A DNA stretch of 64,000 nt, from positions 1 to 64,000 of the forward strand of contig NZ_QEVW01000005.1 in NCBI RefSeq assembly GCF_003287275.1, in the 5' to 3' direction. Source of the DNA: Paenibacillus taichungensis. GTDB lineage: Bacteria > Bacillota > Bacilli > Paenibacillales > Paenibacillaceae. This document shows, one piece after another, positions 27,699-37,194 of the stretch. The translations under genes were made by a program, and so were the position numbers. Positions within the stretch are counted from its first letter, which is position 1. Every line of letters begins with the position of its first letter. A model generated the notes under the pieces. That model did no database searches, was not told the origin of the DNA, and saw nothing but the letters and a program-made list of their open reading frames with translations.

Positions 27699-27727
27699 CA
27701 CCTTCTGAATCTGCTTTTCATTTACTA
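27699..27727 (+). promoter_or_regulatory. Sigma-K-like promoter of the small unknown gene
   Basis: CACC (27699-27702), 16 bases, CATTTACTA (27719-27727): fits mACm-16-CATAnnnTA with one mismatch in the -10. Confidence 0.45.
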
Positions 27728-27749
27728 TAAAGAATCTAATAGAAAAGAG

Positions 27750-28022
27750 ATGATGAGGATGGCTAGTGTAAAAGCTGTTCCACAACCGGATTTGGTACTG
27801 ATCTATTGGTCCAGAAATCCGCTCGTTCCCGGTTCTGCACGCCGAATCAGAAGTGTACGTGTGATTGGGAACACGTCCCCTTGTACCTTCACACTGGTGC
27901 GTGGTGCATTGCTGATTAATGCCTTAAACTGTTTGCTGGACAATGATATTGGTTTTAAAGTGGTCTACAGCAAAAAAACATCGAGCATCAGTGGTGTTTT
28001 ATTGTTGAAACGCAGATCATAA
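27750..28022 (+). CDS. Unknown small protein (90 aa)
   Basis: I do not recognise this 90-residue basic protein. It has no signal peptide or membrane helix; the middle reads IRSVRVIGNTSPCTFTLVRGALLINALNCLLDND and two Cys are present (in SPCTF and ALNCL). Predicted beta-rich with a short helix. Starts at 27750, 27753 or 27759 are possible; none has a strong ribosome site. A sigma-K-like promoter lies just upstream and a long hairpin terminator directly after the stop, which argues that it is a real, possibly late-sporulation gene. Confidence 0.6.
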   Translation: MMRMASVKAVPQPDLVLIYWSRNPLVPGSARRIRSVRVIGNTSPCTFTLVRGALLINALNCLLDNDIGFKVVYSKKTSSISGVLLLKRRS

Positions 28023-28026
28023 GCGA

Positions 28027-28070
28027 ACAAACAGGTGCCCTCCTTCAATAAGGAAGCGCACCTGTTTGTT
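28027..28070. terminator. Bidirectional terminator
   Basis: AACAAACAGGTGC (from 28027) pairs with GCACCTGTTTGTT (to 28070) and CCTT/AAGG extends the stem; between converging genes. Confidence 0.85.
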
Positions 28071-28104
28071 ATTTATTCAATGAATTATGTGACTGAACTC
28101 CACT

Positions 28105-29718
28105 CTATTTGACGTTCATATAACGTTCGAAGGCATTATTACGGATGGTCAGTAACTGTTCAAGTCCCATATCATTCAACTTTTTGATATAAGCATCCCA
28201 GCCCTCCTCGATGCCGCCTTTGGTTACCCACTGGGCACGCATCGTTGCTACATAACCGTCAATATCCGTCGTTAATGTTGGCAGCTCTTGGAACTCTTCT
28301 GCATTGTACATAACCTTCGGATAAGGTGTCGTTACATCGGCACTTCCCAACTGATCGATTTCCAGCTTGAGTCCGTCACCAGCCTTCGGATTAAGCTTAA
28401 TTTTCTCTTCAAAGGAAGGGCTTACATATTTGGGTCCGAAATCACGCAAGGATTGATCCCAGTACCAAGCATCGGCGCTGGTGCCTGCCGGCGGGTCCAT
28501 CAACGTGTATGTGCCATCATCATTTTTCTCAATTACAGTTCCGATCGCACCCCAGAAATTCTGAATGCTGGCTTCGTTGGAATAGAACTGATCTGCCCAG
28601 CGTGCGGCTACTTCAGGAACAGTACATGAACTTGTAATGAGCAGTTCATTACGGGCCAGATTCATGCCGCCAGGATCCCCTGGCTGATAGCGTTTGCCAT
28701 CAGGTCCGGCAATAGGTGCAATCGCTTCATATTGGTCGCTCCACTTGCCAAACACGGCATCAGGCGTCCATTGGTTGCTAAAGCCGACGATTGGAATGTC
28801 TGCATTTTGCCATTTGGCTGATGTCATTGTATTGTCTTGTGTAAACAGTTCCTGATCAATCAGACCTTCTGAATACAGCTTGTGTGTATAAATAAGAGCT
28901 TCTTTATAGGCATCGGTCGTTGGGAAGAAGACCGGTTTACCGTCCTGCACAATCATACTGCTGGCATTAATGTCAGTAATTCCGAATGGATTCAGGAAGT
29001 CCACATTCAGCCCCGTTTCCGTGTACGGAATCTCATCCTGTTTTCCATTTCCGTTCGGATCTTTTTCCTTAAACGCTTTCAACACCTGATACAATTCTTC
29101 CGTAGTCGTTGGTGCTTTCAGCCCCAGCTTATCAAGCCAAGCCTTATTGATTACAGGCTGATTCCGGCTCTTCGGACGGGCAGGCAGTCTTGTTGGCATG
29201 GAATAGATTTTGCCATCAGGGAACGTGCTGATTTTCTTCATGTCTGGCGTCTCTTGCATAGCCGCCTTCAAGTTGGGCATATACGAGTCAATGTACTCAT
29301 CCAGTGGACGGAAATAGCTCAGGTTGTTAACAATGTCGGAGTCGCTGAACACCTGGTCACCCAAGATAATATCCGGGAGCGTACCACTGGCAAGCATAAT
29401 GGATTTCTGTTCACCCCAGTCATTGGAGGACATGACCTGCCACTCAATTTTTACATTGGAATCCTTTTCCAAATCCTTGAGCCATTGATTCTGAGTAAAG
29501 GTGTCGCCCATATTCCCCCAACGAACCGTCAGCACCTTAAGTGTGACCGGTTTATTGACAATAGGCAGTCCTTCCTGATTAAAATCGCTTGATACTGTAG
29601 TTTCGGCAGGATCACTACCATTCCCGCTACTACAACCAACAACACTGACCAACATGACCGACGCGAGAAGCACGCTGCTCATTTTGGTAAATAACTTCTT
29701 GCCTATCTTTTTCCCCAT
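28105..29718 (-). CDS. Sugar ABC transporter substrate-binding lipoprotein (LplA type)
   Basis: A 537-residue lipoprotein: signal ending in the lipobox VVGC (Cys29), then a family-1 binding-protein fold. KEKDPNGNGKQDEIPYTE is the Ca-binding EF-hand-like loop common in these proteins. The ATG at 29718 has AAGGGGG; upstream in-frame codons are not supported. Last gene of the operon LplB-LplC-binding protein driven by the AraC-type promoter at 31691-31745. No glycoside hydrolase is linked, so the ligand cannot be inferred. Confidence 0.92.
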   Translation of the reverse strand: MGKKIGKKLFTKMSSVLLASVMLVSVVGCSSGNGSDPAETTVSSDFNQEGLPIVNKPVTLKVLTVRWGNMGDTFTQNQWLKDLEKDSNVKIEWQVMSSNDWGEQKSIMLASGTLPDIILGDQVFSDSDIVNNLSYFRPLDEYIDSYMPNLKAAMQETPDMKKISTFPDGKIYSMPTRLPARPKSRNQPVINKAWLDKLGLKAPTTTEELYQVLKAFKEKDPNGNGKQDEIPYTETGLNVDFLNPFGITDINASSMIVQDGKPVFFPTTDAYKEALIYTHKLYSEGLIDQELFTQDNTMTSAKWQNADIPIVGFSNQWTPDAVFGKWSDQYEAIAPIAGPDGKRYQPGDPGGMNLARNELLITSSCTVPEVAARWADQFYSNEASIQNFWGAIGTVIEKNDDGTYTLMDPPAGTSADAWYWDQSLRDFGPKYVSPSFEEKIKLNPKAGDGLKLEIDQLGSADVTTPYPKVMYNAEEFQELPTLTTDIDGYVATMRAQWVTKGGIEEGWDAYIKKLNDMGLEQLLTIRNNAFERYMNVK

Positions 29719-29757
29719 TTGGGAACCCCCTTGATTCGTAATGAAATTCAACCTGAC

Positions 29758-30678
29758 TTACTCCTTCACTGCGCCGATCATCACCCCCTGATTGAAATAC
29801 TTTTGGATGAACGGATACACACACATGATTGGAATTGTAGCGATAATAATAACGGAATATCTCATCAAATTGGCAAGACGCAGGGCTACTTGTGCTGCTT
29901 CGCCTGTGCCCATGCCGGACTGCATCTGATTTGTGATGAGTATATTGCGCAGAATCAATTGCAGCGGATACAGATTCGGGTCTTTCAGATAAATCAGGGC
30001 GTTAAAATAGGAGTTCCAATACCCTACTGCAATCCATAGTCCGAGGACTGCGATGATTGCTTTGGACAACGGTAATACGATCAGTACGAAATACCGCAAG
30101 TTACCACAGCCATCGATCTGGGCCGCTTCCCATAAGTCTCCCGGAATGCTGGTCTGGAAAAATGTCCGGGCAACGATCATGTCGAACACGACCACGGAGA
30201 ACGGGAGCACCATTACGAGGAACGTGTTGTACAGATGGAAGTCGCGAATCGTCAGAAAAGTTGGGATCAATCCCCCGCTGAAGAACATTGTGAATATAAA
30301 GAACAGCGAGAAAAATTTGCGTCCGACCAGATCTTTTCTCGATAAGGCATAGGCCGCCGAAATATTAACAACAAGCCCGAAGAGCGTTCCTACCACCGTG
30401 TATAGAATGGTATTTCGATATCCAATCCAGATGTTCTCGTGTCGCAGCAGTTCCCTATACCCTTCCAGCGTAAAACCTTTAGGGAAAACCCACACCTGTC
30501 CGTTAGCCACAGATGAAGGATCACTGAACGAGGCGATGACAATAAAATAGATCGGATAAATGATAGCAATTAGAAAAAGAACAGCAAAGGCATACAGCAC
30601 AACTTCTGCAACCGTAACACGTGATCGACGTTTTGTACGGGGAGTTCTGGTCATTGCTGCCGGTTCCATAACACTCAT
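29758..30678 (-). CDS. ABC transporter permease (LplC type)
   Basis: A 306-residue permease with a basic N-terminal extension of about 20 residues and six membrane helices; EAA loop LWEAAQIDGCGNLRYFVLIVLPLSK and C-terminus YPFIQKYFNQGVMIGAVKE. Start at 30678 chosen for GGGGGGAG nine bases upstream. It lies 16 bases after LplB and 39 bases before the binding-protein gene. Confidence 0.93.
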   Translation of the reverse strand: MSVMEPAAMTRTPRTKRRSRVTVAEVVLYAFAVLFLIAIIYPIYFIVIASFSDPSSVANGQVWVFPKGFTLEGYRELLRHENIWIGYRNTILYTVVGTLFGLVVNISAAYALSRKDLVGRKFFSLFFIFTMFFSGGLIPTFLTIRDFHLYNTFLVMVLPFSVVVFDMIVARTFFQTSIPGDLWEAAQIDGCGNLRYFVLIVLPLSKAIIAVLGLWIAVGYWNSYFNALIYLKDPNLYPLQLILRNILITNQMQSGMGTGEAAQVALRLANLMRYSVIIIATIPIMCVYPFIQKYFNQGVMIGAVKE

Positions 30679-30694
30679 CTTGTTTGTCTCCCCC

Positions 30695-31618
30695 CTACCA
30701 TAGACTGTTTTCACTGTATTTCTTGGACAACTGATTGACCAGAATAAGCAAAATGAAATTAATGACGGTATTAAACAGGTTTATCGCTGAGGAGAAGCTG
30801 TATTGGCTGCTCAGTAACCCGATTTTGTATACATAAGTGGACAGAATTTCACTTGAGAGAATGTTCAGGTCGTTTTGCATCAGATAAACCTTCTCAAATC
30901 CTACTCCGAGTAATCCGCCTACCCGCAGAATAAGCAGCGTAATAGCAGTCGGCAGCAGCATCGGTATATCGATATAACGAACCTTGTGCCATCGACTTGC
31001 CCCATCAACTGTGGCCGCTTCATAGAGGCTTGGGTCTACGGCAGACAGTGCGGCAATGTAGATAATGCTGTCCCAACCGACATGCTGCCACACGTCAGAC
31101 CATACATACACACTGCTGAACAGAGCTGATGAACCCATTAAGTCCGGTGCTTGTGCTCCAAACAGCTGATACATATTACCAACAAGTCCTGTACTTGGCG
31201 AGAACAGGATCAGCATCAACCCGACCATAACTACCGTTGAGATAAAGTGAGGCATATAGGAGACTGTCTGAAAAAACCTCTTGAACCTTCCTGCTCTCAT
31301 CTGGTTTACCAGTAATGCAAGCATAATTGGGATCGGAAAAGTAGCCAAGCTGTACAGACTGATCACAAGTGTGTTACGTATCGTGTTGGTGAATTGATAG
31401 GATTTGAAGAATTTCTCAAAGTATTTGAATCCAGCCCAAGGGCTGTCTCCGATCCCAAGCGCCGGACTATAGTCCTTAAAGGCGATTAATACGCCGTACA
31501 TCGGCTTGTAGGCAAATAAAAGTGTCAACAGAACCGCTGGAAAAAGCAAAACGTAAAGACCCCAGTTTCGCCTGATTCTCTCCAGCGTTCTTCCAATATA
31601 AAGTGGATTGGTCCTCAT
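30695..31618 (-). CDS. ABC transporter permease (LplB type)
   Basis: A 307-residue permease with six membrane helices: YKPMYGVLIAFKDYSP, VSYMPHFISTVVMVG and EAA loop LYEAATVDGASRWHKVRYIDIPML. ATG at 31618 with GGAGGGAAGGA upstream. First gene of the second LplABC operon, divergent from the YesM/YesN pair at 31954-35296 that probably controls it. Confidence 0.93.
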   Translation of the reverse strand: MRTNPLYIGRTLERIRRNWGLYVLLFPAVLLTLLFAYKPMYGVLIAFKDYSPALGIGDSPWAGFKYFEKFFKSYQFTNTIRNTLVISLYSLATFPIPIMLALLVNQMRAGRFKRFFQTVSYMPHFISTVVMVGLMLILFSPSTGLVGNMYQLFGAQAPDLMGSSALFSSVYVWSDVWQHVGWDSIIYIAALSAVDPSLYEAATVDGASRWHKVRYIDIPMLLPTAITLLILRVGGLLGVGFEKVYLMQNDLNILSSEILSTYVYKIGLLSSQYSFSSAINLFNTVINFILLILVNQLSKKYSENSLW

Positions 31619-31690
31619 GGTTCTTCCTTCCCTCCTGTAAATATACTGATGCTGCTCTCCCGTAGGACCTGTCATCTCTGGAATAGCTTC

Positions 31691-31745
31691 AGTATAAACT
31701 GCTTCACATTGGGTTTATCGGACCGCTAAGGACGTTATTCGGACC
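31691..31745 (-). promoter_or_regulatory. Promoter with 21-bp-spaced direct repeats before the second LplABC operon
   Basis: On the minus strand a -10 TATACT (31696-31691) lacks a recognisable -35; the base at that place reads GATAAA. Directly upstream the heptamer GGTCCGA occurs twice (31724-31718 and 31745-31739) exactly 21 bases apart, two DNA turns, as expected for tandem AraC-type half sites of an activator. The rest of the 335-base gap (31619-31953) shows only a weak TATACT (31888-31893) for the divergent kinase gene. Confidence 0.6.
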
Positions 31746-31953
31746 TCTATAGTTCCATCCATGAACTTTACAAGTAACCAAGATGCTTACGAGCAAAAAT
31801 CATATCGTTATCCAGACTTTCGTGTGTGTAATCCGGACTTCCGAATCAAAAGATGCAAATCTTTATGTTTTTTTTAGATAAAGGTTTTATACTATTCCTG
31901 AGATATTAAAGCGTATTCATAACCAAGCAATCAAGAAAGTGGTGCATTGTTCC

Positions 31954-33705
31954 ATGGCAAACCTGAACACCATCAAACCCTACCCCATCCGGCATTATAT
32001 CCGCATGATGTTCGTCATTTCTTTTGTCGTGCTCATCTTGGATCTCGTGATCAGCATTGCTTCCATCTCCATGGTCAAACAGCAATCCACCCAATACTTG
32101 CAGGATGCAGCCGATCTGTACATCAATCGCATTAATCACGATTTTGCGTACATTAACCATTTCATGGGGTGGACACTGGCCAATGACGAGAATCTCGACA
32201 ACATGAATACATATGGCGTGAACAGTATTCCGTTCCTGAAGGCCAACGAGAAACTACATTTGCTCTTCGCCGAACTACAGCGAAACTACGGGCAGTCATA
32301 CAATTTCTTTTATTATTTGGAGAATAGTGAATATTTCCTCAACTGCGCACCAATAAGTATCTCCTATTCGGATTATTCAGAAGTTAAAAAGCAGATCATT
32401 ACGCTTACCCGTGATAAAGGTGTATATGAGAAGTTCTATTCCCATTGGACACCAATTCACGTGAATGGCACTTCTTATCTTATCAATATTGTGCCGTACT
32501 ACAACCGTTATCTTGTTGCCTTGATATCCGCAGATGAACTGATCGCCCCTCTCCAGCAGATTAATCTGGGTGCCAACGGGTACGCCTCTCTGGTAGATGA
32601 GAATGGAGTACAACTTTCCGGACCTGCCGGCGGGGATCACATACCAGAAGAGAGACATTCGTTTCTCGATCTGTTCCAGTCTCATAACATTGTCAGCAGC
32701 GACTTTTCCAATGCGGCATTCAGCGTACATATGGCCATCAAGTTTGGCGCATTCGAGAAAATCATGGTCGCTCAGCTGCTCATTATGCTGCTTTTTCTGA
32801 TCGTGACCTCCACGTTAAGCGCAATCATCATGTTTTTCAGAAGAAATCTGCTTGTTCCCATTCAGCGATTCTCCAAAAACCTGGCGCGTATTAACGAAGG
32901 GGACGAAGCGACAGACTTCAAGAGCAGCCGGATTATGGAACTGGAGCAGGTCAATGCACAGTTTAAGGAACTGGTGGGCCAGATTAAACGGTTCAAGATC
33001 GATCGCTACGAGCAGGAATTGGAGAAACAAAAAATACGGTTGGATTATATGAAATTACAGATTAAGCCCCACTTTTTCCTGAATTGTCTGACGAGCATGT
33101 ACAGTATGGCACAGATGCAGATGTACGAAGAAATTGAGAGCATGGCCATGGCTACGTCCCGATATTTCCGATATATCTTTCAGAGTGGAGAGAATTTCGT
33201 TCTTCTGGAGAATGAAATTGAACATGTGAGAACGTTCCTGGACATCCAGAAGTCGCGTTACCGCGACGCTTTTTCCTATCGAATCGAACAGCCTGAGGTC
33301 ATCACGGGCATCGCCGTGCCCCCACTTGTCATTCAGACATTCATCGAAAATGCAGTCAAATATGGGGTCTCTCGGGACCGGGAACTATGTATTACTTTGT
33401 CCGTGACGGAACAACGACAGGAAAATGGCGATCATGTACTCATCCAGATTTCGGATACAGGACCAGGCTTCAGCCCGGATGTGCTTGACGCTCTGATGCG
33501 TGGAGAAGCGCTGGAACAAACTGGCGGTAACCGGATCGGCATTATGAATACCATCCAACGTTTGGAGTTGTTATATCGAGATGAAGCAAATATTACGTTT
33601 GCAAACGACGAAAGTGGCGCTCGGATCACGCTTTCCTTGCCTAAAATGATACTAAATTCAGATACTCCGGGAGAGGTGACAAACCATGAATGCATTGCTG
33701 GTTGA
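31954..33705 (+). CDS. YesM-type sensor histidine kinase
   Basis: A 583-residue membrane kinase. Membrane helices at about 17-41 and 271-295 enclose an extracellular sensor of about 230 residues (Cache-like); a HAMP region follows (about 297-345), then the His_kinase domain with His373 in QIKPHFFLNCL and an ATPase domain (PPLVIQTFIENAVKYG, ISDTGPGFSP). The phospho-His context IKPHFFLN departs slightly from the usual INPHFLYN. Start is uncertain: ATG 31954 or GTG 31939/31942, all with weak ribosome sites. Its last 20 bases overlap the response-regulator gene. Confidence 0.92.
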   Translation: MANLNTIKPYPIRHYIRMMFVISFVVLILDLVISIASISMVKQQSTQYLQDAADLYINRINHDFAYINHFMGWTLANDENLDNMNTYGVNSIPFLKANEKLHLLFAELQRNYGQSYNFFYYLENSEYFLNCAPISISYSDYSEVKKQIITLTRDKGVYEKFYSHWTPIHVNGTSYLINIVPYYNRYLVALISADELIAPLQQINLGANGYASLVDENGVQLSGPAGGDHIPEERHSFLDLFQSHNIVSSDFSNAAFSVHMAIKFGAFEKIMVAQLLIMLLFLIVTSTLSAIIMFFRRNLLVPIQRFSKNLARINEGDEATDFKSSRIMELEQVNAQFKELVGQIKRFKIDRYEQELEKQKIRLDYMKLQIKPHFFLNCLTSMYSMAQMQMYEEIESMAMATSRYFRYIFQSGENFVLLENEIEHVRTFLDIQKSRYRDAFSYRIEQPEVITGIAVPPLVIQTFIENAVKYGVSRDRELCITLSVTEQRQENGDHVLIQISDTGPGFSPDVLDALMRGEALEQTGGNRIGIMNTIQRLELLYRDEANITFANDESGARITLSLPKMILNSDTPGEVTNHECIAG

Positions 33706-35296
33706 TGATGATTACTTTGTTGTCATGGCTTTGGAAAAGAAAATTGATTGGAAGGCATTGGGGATCCATAGAATATTCACCGCCTACAATATTGCGCAGG
33801 CCAAGGAAGTTTTGCAAAATCATCCCGTACAGATTCTCATATGTGATATTGAGATGCCCCAGGGCAGCGGGCTGGAATTACTCGCATGGGTCCGGGAGGA
33901 ATCGCATAATGTACAGACGATATTTCTGACCAACTATGCCGATTTCAACTATGCCCAGAAAGCAATTGAGCTGCAAAGCTTTGATTATTTTCTGAAGCCT
34001 ATTGAATTTGACAAGTTAACTCTTATTATTCAAAAGGCGGTTGCCAAAGCCCGCGACCAGCAATTCATTGAGAAAGCCATTCATGAGGGTGAGCTCTGGC
34101 AGAAAAACCGAAGCAAACTGATTGAGGACAGCTGGCGCAGGCTAATCTCCGGTAAAGCTTTTCCTTCCGGCCCGACCAACGTCTCTGCCTTTTTGACAGA
34201 ACAAAATCTGCCTTATGAAATAACCGATCTGTTTCTTCCTATTCTGGTTAACCTTTTTCCGTACGATCATACGCTGGGCAAGACGGACAAGAATCTGTTC
34301 GATTACGCGTGTTTGAATGTAATGGTTGAGCGGTTCCAGAACACGTTGTTCTCCATTGAAGCCATTATCGAGATCAAGGATCATAACTGGATGATTATTC
34401 TAAAATGGAACGGAGCGCCGGATGCACAGCTGATCGAATCCATGTGTGGTTTGTTCATCCCCGAGGTTAATAATTACCTAAAGTCCGATGTTTGCTGTAG
34501 TATCGGATTCTCTCTACCACTGGGTCAGATTCGTCATACCATCAACGAGTTGTTGCTTATGAATGAAGAACGAATTAAACATCGTAACCAAACCTTTTTA
34601 CTTGAAAACTATAATAGACCCGAGTTGAATTACACACCGCCTGATCTGGGATTGCTGGAGAAATTGTTAAATGAAAATCGATTTCAGGCGTTTCTGGATG
34701 AAACGGGTCGTTATATGCATCAACTGGTGCGTGAAGGTGTGGTGGGTACCGCCGTTCTAAGTCTGCTACGTCTTGATCTGGTACAACTTGTGTATGCCCA
34801 GTTGAAAAGTAAGGAGATCGAAGTGCACAAGCTGTATATGGGCAAAACAAACGATCAATTATTCATGCAATCTCTGCATTCAATTGAAGACATGCAATCC
34901 TACATTGCCTACCTGGTTAATACGGCTGCGGAATATCTGAATGTTGCCGAGCAGCCGAAGTCAGTTGTACATGAGATTACCCATTATATACGCACGCACT
35001 ACGGAGAAGATTTAACGAGGAATAACCTGGGAGAGATGGTCTATCTGAATCCGGATTATCTGGCAAGGTTGTTTAAGAAAGAGATGGGCATTTCACTGGG
35101 CCATTATGTCATCCATACCCGTCTTGTGGCGGCCCGACATTTGCTGGAGACCACCGCACAATCGGTGCATACCATTGCTGGAAATGTTGGCTATACCAAT
35201 TACTCTCACTTCACCAAACTGTTTAAGCAAGAGATGGGCTGCAGCCCCAATGAATATCGCAAGAAGCAGAAAGAAGGCTCACATGAGACCGGATGA
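33686..35296 (+). CDS. YesN-type response regulator with AraC DNA-binding domain
   Basis: A 536-residue regulator: receiver domain at 1-120 with acidic pair DDD near residue 7, phospho-acceptor Asp54 in LICDIEMPQG and Lys in FLKPIEF; a long linker; and two AraC-type helix-turn-helix motifs in the last 100 residues (LGEMVYLNPDYLARLFKKEMGISLG, IAGNVGYTNYSHFTKLFKQEMGCSPNEYRK). It overlaps the kinase gene by 20 bases, so the two are translated together. Probably activates the divergent LplABC operon. Confidence 0.94.
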   Translation: MNALLVDDDYFVVMALEKKIDWKALGIHRIFTAYNIAQAKEVLQNHPVQILICDIEMPQGSGLELLAWVREESHNVQTIFLTNYADFNYAQKAIELQSFDYFLKPIEFDKLTLIIQKAVAKARDQQFIEKAIHEGELWQKNRSKLIEDSWRRLISGKAFPSGPTNVSAFLTEQNLPYEITDLFLPILVNLFPYDHTLGKTDKNLFDYACLNVMVERFQNTLFSIEAIIEIKDHNWMIILKWNGAPDAQLIESMCGLFIPEVNNYLKSDVCCSIGFSLPLGQIRHTINELLLMNEERIKHRNQTFLLENYNRPELNYTPPDLGLLEKLLNENRFQAFLDETGRYMHQLVREGVVGTAVLSLLRLDLVQLVYAQLKSKEIEVHKLYMGKTNDQLFMQSLHSIEDMQSYIAYLVNTAAEYLNVAEQPKSVVHEITHYIRTHYGEDLTRNNLGEMVYLNPDYLARLFKKEMGISLGHYVIHTRLVAARHLLETTAQSVHTIAGNVGYTNYSHFTKLFKQEMGCSPNEYRKKQKEGSHETG

Positions 35297-35375
35297 CCCG
35301 GGTACCCTAGCGGAGAATTAAAAGCTTATACTTTAATTGTATGAGTGTGATTCCTCTGATTTATATGTTTTCGCT

Positions 35376-35415
35376 AAAAAATGCCACTCTGCGTATCGCA
35401 CGCAGGGTGGCATTT
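35376..35415. terminator. Bidirectional terminator
   Basis: AAATGCCACTCTGCG (35379-35393) pairs with CGCAGGGTGGCATTT (35401-35415), one mismatch; A run on the left serves the minus-strand binding-protein gene. Confidence 0.85.
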
Positions 35416-35431
35416 GCTCTTTTACTGCACT

Positions 35432-37075
35432 TTACTTATTCGTATTAATGACTTCATTCACTTCCTGAGTGATCTGGTCACCACCAAGCTTTTTCCAATT
35501 TGCAACAAAATTGTCGAACTCGTCAATAGACAGGTTGCCGTAGATGATTTTCAGAAACGTCTCAGCGCGCAGTTTATCCAGGGTTGCCTGTTTCGTGTTC
35601 ATGGTTCTCGTTGGGGCGTAGATAAATTCATTCATGACAATGAGATCGTTATCCCGATAATATTTAATGACGCCTTGCGAGCTTTCCGGTCCAAAAATAC
35701 GTTCCATATGCCACTTATCCAGATTTCCATTGCGGTAATCCATAATATCATCGTAGAACAGCTTCGCTTCAAGCTCTAATCCGGATGTATCTCCCGTTTT
35801 GAGCGCCTGCTCGACCTCATCCTGTGCCTTCACGTTTTTGTTGGCAGGCAGATTGGATACAGTCGCATTATGAAAACCAAGTCCGGTCAAGCCGTTCAAA
35901 TACGCAGCACGCTCTTCCTTGGCCGACTCACCGAACATTTTCTCTGCCTGAAAATTCAGCAGCTTGATCAATGCTTCCGGGTGCTCGTAGCCTTTACGTA
36001 CGGCAAATATGCCGCCCAAGCTTAAGTGATTCTGCGTTTTGGCAGGTTGATCGTCGATCGATTGAACCGGGTAAGGAAGCCAGTCCACATTCTTATCCTT
36101 CTTGATCATGCTGCTAACCTGAAATGGTGCCCATTGTGGTAGAAAGAACATGCCTGATTTGCCTGCATTCACATCTTCCATCATCTTCGTAAAATCCTTA
36201 ACACCAAACTCAGGGTCGAGAACACCCTTTGAATACAGATTTTGCAGTTCGTGTAATCCTTGCTTCACCTCAGGCTGAATGGTTCCATTCACAACCTGAC
36301 CTGAAGCATCCTTGATCCAGGTTTCGAGATAACCATGATAACCAAGCAGGAACGCATTAATTGGTAAATCCTTGTTGAGCGCAATTCCATACGTATCATC
36401 TTTGCCATTTCCGTCCGGATCTTCAAAGGTGAAGGCTTCGGCAATTTTGATAACGTCCTGCATCGATTTTGGTGCTTCAAGTCCGACCTTCTTCAACCAA
36501 TCCTGACGAATCCAGATCATATCTGAGGAATCCAGCGAGCCTGGGAAACTGACCATTGCGTATATCTTGCCTTCCTTGGTCACTGGCTTCAAACCTGCTC
36601 CATCCTCAGCAGACATAAATTCCTTGACCAGATCGGATGCGTACTTATCATAGACTTCGGTCAAATCTTCCAGCATCCCCGCTTCATGCAGCTGTTCAAA
36701 CTGCACAGCACTTACTTTCAGAACATCAGGCAAATCGCCACTAGCCAGGGTGACGTTCATTTTATCGTTATAATTGGCATCCGGGACAATCCAGTCATAG
36801 GTGACATCGATCCCCAGCTCGTCCTTGTATCCTCTGGTCCAAATGTTATTGGCGTGTGTATCTCCCTCAGCAAGCGACTCTTTCCCGGTTTCATTCATGG
36901 TTGATGTTAATTTGATGGGTGGATCATACTTCGTAAGCGGACCTCCGGCATCCTGCTGTGTGTTCGGTTGGGCTTCATTCTCAGCACTTCCCGTACCCGA
37001 TGAACAGGCTGCAAGCGTGGTTGCCAGAACCATGGTTAACGTTAACAATGAGAATTTCTTTAATGACGTGTTCAT
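35432..37075 (-). CDS. Sugar ABC transporter substrate-binding lipoprotein of the arabinan locus
   Basis: A 547-residue LplA-type lipoprotein with lipobox LAAC (Cys24) and the Ca-binding loop FEDPDGNGKDDTYG. AAAGGGGG precedes the ATG at 37075. It is separated from its presumed permeases (40685-42496) by the kinase and regulator genes, and has its own promoter region with a TATACA -10 (37123-37118) and an overlapping cre-like site, so it can be made at a higher level than the permeases. The binding partner and the GH51/GH43 genes nearby suggest arabino-oligosaccharide uptake; this is inference. Confidence 0.92.
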   Translation of the reverse strand: MNTSLKKFSLLTLTMVLATTLAACSSGTGSAENEAQPNTQQDAGGPLTKYDPPIKLTSTMNETGKESLAEGDTHANNIWTRGYKDELGIDVTYDWIVPDANYNDKMNVTLASGDLPDVLKVSAVQFEQLHEAGMLEDLTEVYDKYASDLVKEFMSAEDGAGLKPVTKEGKIYAMVSFPGSLDSSDMIWIRQDWLKKVGLEAPKSMQDVIKIAEAFTFEDPDGNGKDDTYGIALNKDLPINAFLLGYHGYLETWIKDASGQVVNGTIQPEVKQGLHELQNLYSKGVLDPEFGVKDFTKMMEDVNAGKSGMFFLPQWAPFQVSSMIKKDKNVDWLPYPVQSIDDQPAKTQNHLSLGGIFAVRKGYEHPEALIKLLNFQAEKMFGESAKEERAAYLNGLTGLGFHNATVSNLPANKNVKAQDEVEQALKTGDTSGLELEAKLFYDDIMDYRNGNLDKWHMERIFGPESSQGVIKYYRDNDLIVMNEFIYAPTRTMNTKQATLDKLRAETFLKIIYGNLSIDEFDNFVANWKKLGGDQITQEVNEVINTNK

Positions 37076-37124
37076 GCGAATCCCCCTTTTTATTCCTCCA
37101 GCGAGGTATAATTTTATTGTATAA

Positions 37125-37138
37125 AGAAAGCGCTATCA
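37125..37138. promoter_or_regulatory. Candidate cre (CcpA) site at the binding-protein promoter
   Basis: AGAAAGCGCTATCA differs from the cre consensus (TGnAAnCGnWnnCW) at one position and lies directly upstream of the -10 TATACA of the binding-protein gene, where CcpA binding would block transcription. Confidence 0.5.
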
Positions 37139-37194
37139 CCTCGAGTGTACCCCGTTGACATCTGGTATCTTTGATTTACCATTTCATACTTGAT

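Noticed and set aside
37155..37160. TTGACA on the plus strand near the regulator's 3' end
   Set aside because: No -10 at a proper distance and no downstream plus-strand gene.
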